NCBI RefSeq assembly: GCF_013093415.1
Contig: NZ_JABFBC010000002.1
Location: 558,001 to 622,000, forward strand
Direction: 5' to 3'
Length of the DNA: 64,000 nucleotides
Source: Halovulum dunhuangense
Lineage (GTDB): Bacteria; Pseudomonadota; Alphaproteobacteria; Rhodobacterales; Rhodobacteraceae
Positions 7,974 through 15,196 of the stretch are shown here, piece by piece. The position numbers and the translations under genes were made by a program. The notes under the pieces were generated by a model. It was not told where the DNA came from, ran no database searches, and saw only the letters and a program-made list of their open reading frames with translations. The stretch's first letter is position 1, and the number at the start of each line of letters is the position of its first letter.

Positions 7974-8987
7974 ATGCATGACGTGCTGAACGCCTTCGTC
8001 CTGTTGTCGAATTTCGTGCTGATCCCCGGCCTTGCCTATGGCGCCCAGCTGGCGCTGGGGGCGCTGGGCGTGACGCTGATCTATGCCGTGCTGCGCTTCT
8101 CGAACTTCGCCCATGGCGACCTGATGGCCTTTGGCGCGATGTGCACGATCCTGGTGACATGGGCCATGCAGGGTATCGGCATCAGCGCGGGACCGCTGCC
8201 AACGGCGCTGCTGGCCCTGCCCTTCGGGATCCTCGGCGCGGTGGTGCTGAGCCTTGCGTTCGACCGCAGCGTCTATCGGTTCTACCGCAAGCAGCGTGCG
8301 GCGCCGGTCGTGTTCGTGATCGCCAGCGTCGGCGTCATGTTCATGATCAACGGCATCGTGCGCCTCGTGATCGGGCCCGACGACGTCCGTTTCGACGATG
8401 GCGAACGCTTCATCATCCGCGCCCGGGACTTCGAGGCATGGAGCGGCCTGAACGAGGGGCTGGCCCTGCGCAGCACCCAGGGCATCACCATCGTCGTGGC
8501 ATTTGCCGTGATGGTCGCGCTGTTCTGGTTTCTCAACCGCACCCGCATGGGCAAGGCGATGCGCGCCTATTCCGACAACGAGGATCTGGCCCTTCTTTCC
8601 GGCATCAACCCGGACCGCGTGGTGTTCTGGACCTGGGTGATCGCGGCAGCACTGGCGACAGCGGCCGGAACGCTCTATGGCCTCGACAAGAGCTTCAAGG
8701 CCTTCACCTACTTCCAGCTGCTGTTGCCCATCTTCGCTGCCGCCATCGTGGGCGGCATCGGCAATCCGCTGGGCGCCATCGCCGGCGGCTTCGTCATCGC
8801 CTTTTCCGAGGTGACGGTGACCTATGCCTACAAGCGGTTCGTGGGATACCTGGTGCCAGAGAGCTGGGCGCCGGAGGGGCTCGCCCAGCTTCTGTCGACC
8901 GACTACAAGTTCGCGGTCTCCTTCGTGATCCTCGTGCTGGTGCTGCTGATCCGGCCAACCGGCATCTTCAAGGGGCGGATCATATGA
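7974..8987 (+). CDS. livH: Branched-chain amino-acid-type ABC transporter permease LivH
   Basis: A 337-residue inner-membrane permease of the BPD_transp_2 family with about eight hydrophobic segments. The AQLALGALGVTLIYAVLRFSNFAHGDLMAFGA region is the conserved N-terminal LivH pattern, and GGIGNPLGAIAGGFVI is the coupling segment that contacts the ATPase. A GGGAGG ribosome site overlaps the end of livF. Its stop codon overlaps the livM start (ATGA), indicating translational coupling and stoichiometric assembly. Confidence 0.92.
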   Translation: MHDVLNAFVLLSNFVLIPGLAYGAQLALGALGVTLIYAVLRFSNFAHGDLMAFGAMCTILVTWAMQGIGISAGPLPTALLALPFGILGAVVLSLAFDRSVYRFYRKQRAAPVVFVIASVGVMFMINGIVRLVIGPDDVRFDDGERFIIRARDFEAWSGLNEGLALRSTQGITIVVAFAVMVALFWFLNRTRMGKAMRAYSDNEDLALLSGINPDRVVFWTWVIAAALATAAGTLYGLDKSFKAFTYFQLLLPIFAAAIVGGIGNPLGAIAGGFVIAFSEVTVTYAYKRFVGYLVPESWAPEGLAQLLSTDYKFAVSFVILVLVLLIRPTGIFKGRII

Positions 8988-10279
8988 AGAACTTCCTTCT
9001 CTTCGGCGGCATGGGCGCCGCGCTGGTCGCCGTGGGCCTGTTCCAGAGCTGGAACGTCGCGCTCGCGATCCTGAACCTGCAACTGATCTCCGCGATCATG
9101 GCGCTAGGCGTGAACATCCAGTGGGGCTATGCGGGGCTTTTCAACGTCGGGATCATGGGCTTCGCGGCCCTTGGCGGCGTCGCTGCGGTCCTCGTTTCGA
9201 TGCCGCCGGTCGCAGAGGCGTGGCGCGCGGGGGGCAGCGGCGTCCTGCTGGCGGGTCTCGCGGTGGCCGCGACCGTGGCTGCCTGCGTCCTGATCTACCG
9301 CAAGCTGTCGGGAAATGCGCGCAAGCTCGGCCTGTTCCTTGCCGTCGTGGCGGGCTACTGGATCAGCCGCGCGCTTTACGATCCGGCGGTCGGCGCGATC
9401 GAGGCGGTGGACCCGGCCGCGACCGGATACCTGGGTGGACTTGGCCTGCCCATCGTGCTGGCCTGGGGCGTCGGCGGCCTGCTGGCGGCGGGGGTCGCCT
9501 GGATCGTCGGCAAGATCTCTCTCGGGCTGCGGTCCGACTACCTGGCCATCGCGACGCTCGGCATTTCCGAGATCCTGATCGCGGTGATCAAGAACGAGGA
9601 CTGGCTCACCCGCGGCGTGAAGAACGTGACCGGGCTGCCGCGCCCGGTCCCCTACGAGATCGAGCTGCAACGGCAGCCCTGGTTCGCGGACCTTGCCACA
9701 GGCCTGGGCATCCCGGTGGCCGAGTTTTCCGGCATATACGTCAAGGGGCTCTACGCGCTGCTGTTCACGGCCGTGCTGATCCTTGTATACATGCTTTCGC
9801 AGCGGGCGCTTCATTCGCCCTGGGGCAGGATGATGCGTGCCATTCGCGACAATCGCGACGCGGCCGCCGCCATGGGCAAGAACGTGACCAGGCGCCATCT
9901 TCAGGTGTTCGTCCTGGGCTCGGCCGTCGTGGGTATCGCCGGGGCCATGCTGACCACGCTCGACGGTCAGTTCACGCCGGGCACATACAACCCGCTGCGC
10001 TACACCTTCCTGATCTGGGTGATGGTGATCGTCGGCGGCTCCGGCAACAACACCGGCGCCATACTCGGCGCCTTCGTGATCTGGTTCCTGTGGATCCAGG
10101 CGGAACCGGCGGGCCTGTGGCTGATGGACACGATCACCGCCCGGATGCCAGCCGACTCGCCGATCGCCGCGCATCTTCTGGATGCCGCCCCGCATCTGCG
10201 GCTGTTTCTCATGGGCCTTATCCTGCTGCTGGTGCTGCGCTTCAGTCCGCGGGGCCTGATACCCGAGCAGCGCGGCTGA
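8984..10279 (+). CDS. livM: Branched-chain amino-acid-type ABC transporter permease LivM
   Basis: A 431-residue membrane protein, the partner of LivH. The start is the ATG overlapping the livH stop. The region LRSDYLAIATLGISEI and the later GGSGNNTGAILGAF are standard LivM motifs. It is longer than many LivM proteins because of an extra hydrophobic stretch and a periplasmic segment in the middle. The last 38 bp overlap the 3' end of the convergent Bcr/CflA gene, so there is no terminator space between the two transcripts. Confidence 0.9.
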   Translation: MKNFLLFGGMGAALVAVGLFQSWNVALAILNLQLISAIMALGVNIQWGYAGLFNVGIMGFAALGGVAAVLVSMPPVAEAWRAGGSGVLLAGLAVAATVAACVLIYRKLSGNARKLGLFLAVVAGYWISRALYDPAVGAIEAVDPAATGYLGGLGLPIVLAWGVGGLLAAGVAWIVGKISLGLRSDYLAIATLGISEILIAVIKNEDWLTRGVKNVTGLPRPVPYEIELQRQPWFADLATGLGIPVAEFSGIYVKGLYALLFTAVLILVYMLSQRALHSPWGRMMRAIRDNRDAAAAMGKNVTRRHLQVFVLGSAVVGIAGAMLTTLDGQFTPGTYNPLRYTFLIWVMVIVGGSGNNTGAILGAFVIWFLWIQAEPAGLWLMDTITARMPADSPIAAHLLDAAPHLRLFLMGLILLLVLRFSPRGLIPEQRG

Positions 10280-11468
10280 CAGCCCCGGCGCAAGAGCGCC
10301 AGACCAGCACCGACCCGGTAGCGACCAGCCCTGCCATGACCAGCGTCATCGGCAGGGCGGTGTGGTCGTAGAAATGCGCCGAAAGCGCGCCCGCAAGCGC
10401 CGCCGCCGACAGTTGCAGCGACCCGAGCAGGGCCGATGCCGGACCCTGCGGTGCATCGCCCGCCGCGTTCAGCACGACCAGCGGTCCGGCGGCCAGCACC
10501 AGCGCGAGGCAGATGCCGTAAAGCGCCATCGCCCCGAGCACGAGCGGGATCGACAGAAGACCAACGGCGATCGGCACGACGAGAACGACCATCGCCATGA
10601 CCATTCCCAACGCCGCAAGTCGCAACAGCGCGCAGGCATCCCTGTTCGCGCTGGCGCGCGAGGCAAGGATATTGCCCAGGATGAAGGCCGCGATGATCGC
10701 CAGGTGCGTCAGGCCGTAGCGCTCTGTCGGCAGGCCCATGATCTCGATGAAGACGACGGGCGCCGTGGTGATATACGCATAGAACGCACCGAACATCAGG
10801 GACACGCCCAGCGCCGCGCCCATGTATCCCGGCGACTTCAACAACGCCCCGTATGCCGAGACGGATGCCCCGGGACGGAAGGGCCTGCGCTGGGCCAGGC
10901 TTTCGGGTACGACCAGCCAGACCAGCAACCCGACGCCCAGCGCCAGCGCCGCGATCAGCCAGAAGCCGGCCGACCAGCCGAACCAGACATGCAGGTAGCC
11001 GCCGATCAGCGGCCCTGCCGCCGGTGCGACTCCCAACGTCGCGCCGTAGAGCGCCATGACCTTCAGCGCCTTCTGGGGGTCGTACAACTCTCGAATGATG
11101 AGGATGATGACCACCGACGGCACGCTGGAGGCGAGCCCCTGCAGGAAGCGCCCGGCAAGAAGCGTCTCGATGTTCGGGGCCAGGGCGCAGAACACCGAAA
11201 ACCCTGCAAAGACGACAAAGGCCAGTACCAGAAGCATCCGCCGCCCGATGGCATCGGCAACCGGCCCATGCACAAGCTGTGCAAGCGCGTAGGCGGCAAG
11301 ATTGACCCCCACCGTCATCTGCGCAAGCGATATGCTGGTGCCGAAGGCTTCCGGCAGGTCCGGGATGCTGGGCGTGATAAGATCGGTGGACAGCACGCTG
11401 ATCGCGGTGCAACCCGCAAGGATAAGGGGCACGGCCCGGCCGGGCCGTCCCTGCTCGCCGCCGATCAT
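10242..11468 (-). CDS. Bcr/CflA-family MFS exporter in operon with LysR regulator
   Basis: A 408-residue inner-membrane protein with about 12 spans. The N-terminal LSTDLITPSIPDLPEAFGTSISLAQMT pattern and the loop GPVADAIGRRMLL (MFS motif A) identify the Bcr/CflA drug-resistance exporter group. A GAGG-type ribosome site lies 9 nt before the ATG. The start is only 9 bp after the stop of the LysR gene on the same strand, so the two are very likely co-transcribed. Divergently placed acyltransferase genes on the other side of LysR suggest that this exporter handles their product, which is inference. The substrate is unknown. The 3' end overlaps livM. Confidence 0.88.
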   Translation of the reverse strand: MIGGEQGRPGRAVPLILAGCTAISVLSTDLITPSIPDLPEAFGTSISLAQMTVGVNLAAYALAQLVHGPVADAIGRRMLLVLAFVVFAGFSVFCALAPNIETLLAGRFLQGLASSVPSVVIILIIRELYDPQKALKVMALYGATLGVAPAAGPLIGGYLHVWFGWSAGFWLIAALALGVGLLVWLVVPESLAQRRPFRPGASVSAYGALLKSPGYMGAALGVSLMFGAFYAYITTAPVVFIEIMGLPTERYGLTHLAIIAAFILGNILASRASANRDACALLRLAALGMVMAMVVLVVPIAVGLLSIPLVLGAMALYGICLALVLAAGPLVVLNAAGDAPQGPASALLGSLQLSAAALAGALSAHFYDHTALPMTLVMAGLVATGSVLVWRSCAGAVSRAARVSGPAD

Positions 11469-11477
11469 TTGGCGGCC

Positions 11478-12506
11478 TCAGCCGATGTCGCGGAGGTAGT
11501 CCGTCGAAAAGCTGAAGCGACCCGGCTTGTCCTGCCAGTGCCGACTGTCGAAATCCTTGAAGGCGCTTGGATGTATGAATTCGTCACGGAACCATGGGTA
11601 TTTCGCGGCATCGAACGCGCCGATGAGCCAGTCTATCATTGTCGCCACACGCGGCGTCCTGCGCGCATCCGGGTGATAGGTCATCCAGATATCGATACGG
11701 TGGTGAATGCCGATATCGATTGGCACGAGATCGTTGAACAGGGCCGCGCTGTAGGTCGGCAGGCCGCCGATGCCGGCCCCGCCATGGACGGCCGAGAAGT
11801 GTCCGGCAGAGGAATTGGTGCGGATTCCGACCACCCCCTCGACATCCTCGATCCCCAGGTAACGGGGCCAGGCACCCTGGTCGAGTTGCGGCCCCACCTG
11901 GTCCACCAACCGGTGGTCCAGCATGTCCGCCCGACTCTGGGGCGTGCCATACACTTCGAGATAGCGCTGCGAGGCGAAGGGATAGATATGCAGCGAGCAG
12001 AGCCTGCGGCGCATCACATGCGGGTTGGTCGGCTCTTCGAACTGGATCGCGACATCCGCCTCCATCCGGGAGACGTCCACCACCGTCTCGGAGGCGCGCA
12101 GATCGATCACCATCATCGGGTTGCCCCGCTGGAAGTCGATCAGCCGCGGCATCAGCCAGTAGGTGCCGATACCCTCGGTCGAGGAGATGCGCACGATCCC
12201 GCGCTTGTTCGACTCGAAGGTTTCGATACGGCGCCGGAAGTCAAAGGCGCCCTGCTCGATCTGGTTCGCACTGGAGACCAGCCGGGCGCCTTCGCGCGTC
12301 AGTTGCACCCCGTTGGGCAGCCTGTCGAACAGCTGAAACCCCAGCTCTGCCTCGAGCGCACTGATTCGCCGGACAACCGTGGAGGAAGTCAGCCCGAGAT
12401 TCTTCGCCGCGGCACGAAAGCTGAGCGACCTGGCGCAGGCCAGGAAAACCTTCAGATCGTCCCAGGACGGGTCAGCAACTGCCTTTTTCATGGATCCCCG
12501 CTGCAT
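11478..12506 (-). CDS. LysR-family transcriptional regulator
   Basis: A 342-residue regulator. The N-terminal winged helix-turn-helix is clear (WDDLKVFLACARSLSFRAAAKNLGLTSSTVVRRISALEAELGFQLF), with a LysR substrate-binding domain after residue ~95. The C-terminal tail (HWQDKPGRFSFSTDYLRDIG) is longer than in typical LysR proteins. Two starts are possible, MQRGS at 12506 or MKKAV at 12491; neither has a strong ribosome site. It is divergent from the acyltransferase operon, the usual arrangement for a LysR regulator and its target, and is followed by the exporter gene. Confidence 0.9.
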   Translation of the reverse strand: MQRGSMKKAVADPSWDDLKVFLACARSLSFRAAAKNLGLTSSTVVRRISALEAELGFQLFDRLPNGVQLTREGARLVSSANQIEQGAFDFRRRIETFESNKRGIVRISSTEGIGTYWLMPRLIDFQRGNPMMVIDLRASETVVDVSRMEADVAIQFEEPTNPHVMRRRLCSLHIYPFASQRYLEVYGTPQSRADMLDHRLVDQVGPQLDQGAWPRYLGIEDVEGVVGIRTNSSAGHFSAVHGGAGIGGLPTYSAALFNDLVPIDIGIHHRIDIWMTYHPDARRTPRVATMIDWLIGAFDAAKYPWFRDEFIHPSAFKDFDSRHWQDKPGRFSFSTDYLRDIG

Positions 12507-12569
12507 ATGCGCATCAGGCCGCTGTCGATTCTATGCCCTGCCAAGATGCCAGCGGGCAGGTACCTTTTC

Positions 12570-12623
12570 CACTTAAAAGTGAGTTTCTGGTGGCACCTCC
12601 GCATGTGCTTGCCTGAATTAGGC
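12570..12623. promoter_or_regulatory. Candidate operators in the LysR/acyltransferase divergent promoter
   Basis: The intergenic region holds two small dyads: CACTT-AA-AAGTG at 12570-12581 and GCCT-N5-AGGC at 12611-12623. LysR regulators bind interrupted dyads in divergent promoters, so these are reasonable candidate sites. No binding consensus is known for this regulator. Confidence 0.4.
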
Positions 12624-12638
12624 GAGTGAAACAGTGAC

Positions 12639-13226
12639 ATGAAGCACTACACGAAGGAATTTGACGCCCTCGACCCGACGCTCGCGGCGCGACGGGTCAG
12701 CGTCGCGCGGGCGAGCGCCGAGGAACTCGCGCAGATTTATCCACAGGTAGCTGCGTCATTCATGCAGCAGGTGGCCAGTCTTGCGACCTGCCAGGACATC
12801 CGGCGGCGGCATCACGACAACATCTGGGCGATCCGCCACCGGCGCGACGGTGCCCTGATCGGCCTTTACGCTATGGTCATGCTTTCGCCCGAGGGGCATG
12901 CCGCCCTGCTGATCGGGGATTTCGACGCCCCCGACCCGCGCCTCAGCCATGTGGCGGCGACGGGCGATCCGGTGGCGGCGATCTACCATTGGGGCGTCTA
13001 CGCGCCCGGCATCGCCGCGGCGGCCATCCCGCTCATGGCCGAACGGCTGAGCAGCCCCGATTACCGGCACCTCGATCTGTATGGCAACGGCTCCACGCCT
13101 GCGGGGCGCCGGATCATGAAATCCCTGGGGTTCCACCGGGTCGAAGACCCGCGCACCCCACAATTGTTCAAGTACGAGCGGCTCGCCCGGCGCGGTCTGT
13201 TCGAGATTACCGGGTACTCCCTGTAA
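12639..13226 (+). CDS. Putative GNAT-like acyltransferase, unknown substrate
   Basis: A 195-residue soluble protein that is not firmly recognisable. The C-terminal half ends in the RRIMKSLGFHRVED pattern, which resembles the last strand-helix of GNAT acyltransferases, and the middle carries a strand-rich core (GALIGLYAMVMLSPEGHAALLIGDF). No classical acetyl-CoA loop (R/Q-x-x-G-x-G/A) is seen. It heads a three-gene operon divergent from the LysR regulator and about 30 bp before a second GNAT-like gene. The start lacks a clear ribosome site. The protein could be an acyl-transfer enzyme of a small signalling or secondary-metabolite pathway, or a carrier-protein-interacting partner of the next gene. 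Confidence 0.6.
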   Translation: MKHYTKEFDALDPTLAARRVSVARASAEELAQIYPQVAASFMQQVASLATCQDIRRRHHDNIWAIRHRRDGALIGLYAMVMLSPEGHAALLIGDFDAPDPRLSHVAATGDPVAAIYHWGVYAPGIAAAAIPLMAERLSSPDYRHLDLYGNGSTPAGRRIMKSLGFHRVEDPRTPQLFKYERLARRGLFEITGYSL

Positions 13227-13257
13227 GGGCCCTCAAACTCATAACGGAGACCTTCCC

Positions 13258-13896
13258 ATGCCCGACGGCCAGATTCACTTCAACAGGGACGGCGCGAACG
13301 AAAACGGCCAGAAACGCCGCCCCGTGCTCAAGGTGACCACGGTCAAGACGATCGAGGACATGATGCGCGTCACCTCGATCCGCGCTGCCGTGTACATGGC
13401 GGAACAGGACTGCCCCTACGAGGAGGAGTTCGACGGCAACGACTTCTGCGCAACCCACCTGATCGGCTGGGTCGATGGCGAGCCTGTCGCCTGCCTGCGG
13501 CTGCGCTGGTTCGGCGGCTTCGCCAAGATGGAGCGCGTGGCCGTACGGCCCCGGTTCCGCAAGACCCGGATCGCCTTCAAGATGATCCGCTTCGGGATCG
13601 AGCATGCCCACCGCAAGGGCTTTTCCCGGATCATCGGCCATGCCCGGGACGAGCTGATCCCGCTTTACCGACTGTTCGGGTTCCGTGTGGACGAGGATGC
13701 CCGATCGCTGGTCTTCTCCGACTACTCCTACACCGAGATGGTGCTTGACGGGGACCTGCCGGAGAACGCGATCACGCTGCGCTCCTGCCCCTATGCCCTG
13801 ATCCGCCCCGAGGGAGACTGGGATCGCCCGGGCATCCTGGAGAAGTCTGTCGACCGCACCAAGACCGACACAGCCTATGCGATGGCCGCCGAATAG
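13258..13896 (+). CDS. GNAT-family acyltransferase, autoinducer-synthase-like N-terminus
   Basis: A 212-residue GNAT-fold protein. The segment IRAAVYMAEQDCPYEEEFDGNDFCATHLIG followed by a RLRWFGGFAKMERVAV strand resembles GNAT enzymes and, more loosely, N-acyl homoserine lactone/N-acyl amino acid synthases. The pyrophosphate-binding loop that is normally R/Q-x-x-G-x-G/A reads RKTRIA, with the central Gly replaced by Arg, so the acyl donor may not be ordinary acetyl-CoA. The YRLFGF motif near residue 139 is GNAT motif B. A GGAGA-type ribosome site precedes the ATG. It sits between a second GNAT-like gene and a pseudo-isochorismatase gene. Confidence 0.72.
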   Translation: MPDGQIHFNRDGANENGQKRRPVLKVTTVKTIEDMMRVTSIRAAVYMAEQDCPYEEEFDGNDFCATHLIGWVDGEPVACLRLRWFGGFAKMERVAVRPRFRKTRIAFKMIRFGIEHAHRKGFSRIIGHARDELIPLYRLFGFRVDEDARSLVFSDYSYTEMVLDGDLPENAITLRSCPYALIRPEGDWDRPGILEKSVDRTKTDTAYAMAAE

Positions 13897-13905
13897 GAGG
13901 AGTGA

Positions 13906-14478
13906 TTGAGCATCATCATCCGCCCCTCTCAGGGGGTGTTTCAGCGGACCATGCCTCTGGTCGTTGTGTTCGGCGCATGGCGCAGCGTCGATGGTGACAC
14001 GCCGCTCGACGCGGCGGATCACGATACGATCACGAGGTGCGTGTCCGTGGCGCGGCGACTGCAGATGCCGCTTGCGTTCAGCCGCGCCATGAAGCCGGAG
14101 CGGGACAGGCGCGCGGGGGGCGTCTGGCTGCCCGAATGCCGCCCGAGGGTTACCGACAGGGTGTTCGACCACCCGCGGGGATCCTGTTTCGAGAACCGCG
14201 ATTTCGAACATGTTTTCAGAAGCATCACGCAGCGCGACATCTACCTCGTGGGGCCCAGGTTTGATTCGTCGCTGCGCGCCACATTGCGCGACACGAGGGG
14301 CCATGAACGCCCGGTGAAGGTGGTCATCGCTGCGCATCCGCTGCAAAATTGCAGCACGGCACCCGAATTCCGTGCCGCGATCTTCCGCGCCACAGCCGTG
14401 TCGGACGCGGATCGCGACATCTGCGTCGAAGATTGGGAACGCAGCTTCTGCTCTGTAGAGCATCTGATGGCGCAATAG
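13906..14478 (+). CDS. Isochorismatase-fold protein lacking catalytic residues, TTG start
   Basis: A 190-residue protein whose order of segments follows the cysteine-hydrolase (isochorismatase-like) fold: an N-terminal hydrophobic strand (MPLVVVFGA), a helix ending VARRLQMPLAFSR, a DRVFDHPRGSCFENRDF block, and IYLVGPRFDSSLRATLRD. In active enzymes the first strand carries Asp, the middle block Lys and the last segment Cys; here the equivalents appear to be Gly, a non-Lys residue and Ser122. It is therefore probably catalytically inactive, or works by another mechanism. A TTG start is chosen because AGGAGG stands 5 nt before it and no in-frame ATG fits. It is the last gene of the acyltransferase operon. 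Confidence 0.6.
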   Translation: MSIIIRPSQGVFQRTMPLVVVFGAWRSVDGDTPLDAADHDTITRCVSVARRLQMPLAFSRAMKPERDRRAGGVWLPECRPRVTDRVFDHPRGSCFENRDFEHVFRSITQRDIYLVGPRFDSSLRATLRDTRGHERPVKVVIAAHPLQNCSTAPEFRAAIFRATAVSDADRDICVEDWERSFCSVEHLMAQ

Positions 14479-14744
14479 TTTTAATGGGATCAATTCTTTT
14501 TGAAAACGGCCATCAATCGGGCCGGTAACAAAAGGGTAACAGAAGGTAAAACCGAAAAATTCAAAAATATCTTTTTTATTTATGAATTTTTTTGGAAATC
14601 TTGAAGCCAGCTATTCCAACCTATACATTCCGGCTTCCAGAAAATCATCCATAATAAAATATTAAAGCTCTGAATTGGGCAATCAATACCCGCTGCAAAT
14701 TTGCACATTCTGGCGCCCGCAGCGGCGCCGGCTATACTGATCGC
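14479..14744. promoter_or_regulatory. AT-rich upstream region with A-tracts, phased GGTAA repeats and promoter
   Basis: This stretch is strikingly AT-rich compared with the rest of the window. It holds three GGTAA repeats at 14524, 14535 and 14545 (11- and 10-bp steps), then A/T tracts at 14554-14592 spaced roughly one helical turn, suggesting curved DNA. A perfect 12-bp palindrome TGCAAATTTGCA lies at 14694-14705, a GGCGCC-N6-GGCGCC repeat at 14712-14729, and a near-consensus -10 box TATACT at 14733-14738. A clear -35 box is missing, so activation by a bound regulator is plausible. No credible gene is seen. Confidence 0.55.
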
Positions 14745-15184
14745 GTCTGGTGCAGGTTGTTGGTCATCATGGCAGCGTCGCTTGGGGGAGCACCCTGCGA
14801 TTGGCCGACACACCAGATGGGGTGGTCACGTGTATTGTGTGCCATACCCCGAGTAGAGAGTGCAAAGGCCAGATAGTGGATACTGGCCGTGTAGTATCAG
14901 AGTTCAGGCTCGCAAACGAATTGAAGACCTCGGGTCTCGATCCTCGGATCAGACCCGGTGGACCTGGCGGAAGGTGGGGGCTGGATGCCAGATCCAGAAG
15001 GAACAAGGGGTCGCACCCAGTGGATATCGCCTTATGGCAATCTGCCGGACAACCCTACTGGACCGTTGCGTAGGGAGCATTGATTTGCGTTGCTCCGTGT
15101 AGAACCAGGTTCCGAAGGGCCGGAAACGTTCGATGCGTGAACTTGCAATAGGCGCCGGGTCAAGGGCTGACCTGGCGCCTTTTA
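14745..15184 (+). ncRNA. Candidate structured non-coding RNA (~440 nt)
   Basis: The region begins about 7 nt after the TATACT box and ends in a strong terminator. Its predicted 5' end opens a closing stem, TCTGGTG 14746-14752 with CACCAGA 14811-14817. Further helices follow in order: GGCCAG/CTGGCC (14867-14888), a 12-bp interrupted helix at 14931-14957, CTGGAT/ATCCAG (14981-14997), GGGT/ACCC (15008-15018), GGAGCA/TGCTCC (15074-15096), TTCCG/CGGAA (15110-15125) and GTTC/GAAC (15128-15142). The conserved cores of RNase P RNA, tmRNA, SRP RNA and 6S RNA were looked for and not found. An open frame (14750-15073) exists but looks non-coding. The RNA call is inference from structure plus boundaries. 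Confidence 0.5.
15151..15184 (+). terminator. Rho-independent terminator of the candidate RNA
   Basis: GGCGCCGGGTCA (15151-15162) pairs with TGACCTGGCGCC (15168-15179) with one G-U pair and a 5-nt loop, followed by TTTTATATT. The T-run lies only on the plus-strand side, so it ends a plus-strand transcript, not the convergent pbpC. Confidence 0.88.
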
Positions 15185-15196
15185 TATTGCGGCACC

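Noticed and set aside
14701-14738. TTGCAC as -35 partner of the TATACT box
   Set aside because: The spacing is 26 bp, far too long for a sigma-70 promoter.
14750-15073. An open frame on the plus strand inside the candidate RNA
   Set aside because: Translation gives a low-complexity sequence with no recognisable domain, and the same DNA is full of perfect hairpins; a structured RNA explains it better.
14745-15184. Identification as RNase P RNA, tmRNA, SRP RNA or 6S RNA
   Set aside because: The conserved core sequences of these RNAs that I can recall are not present.
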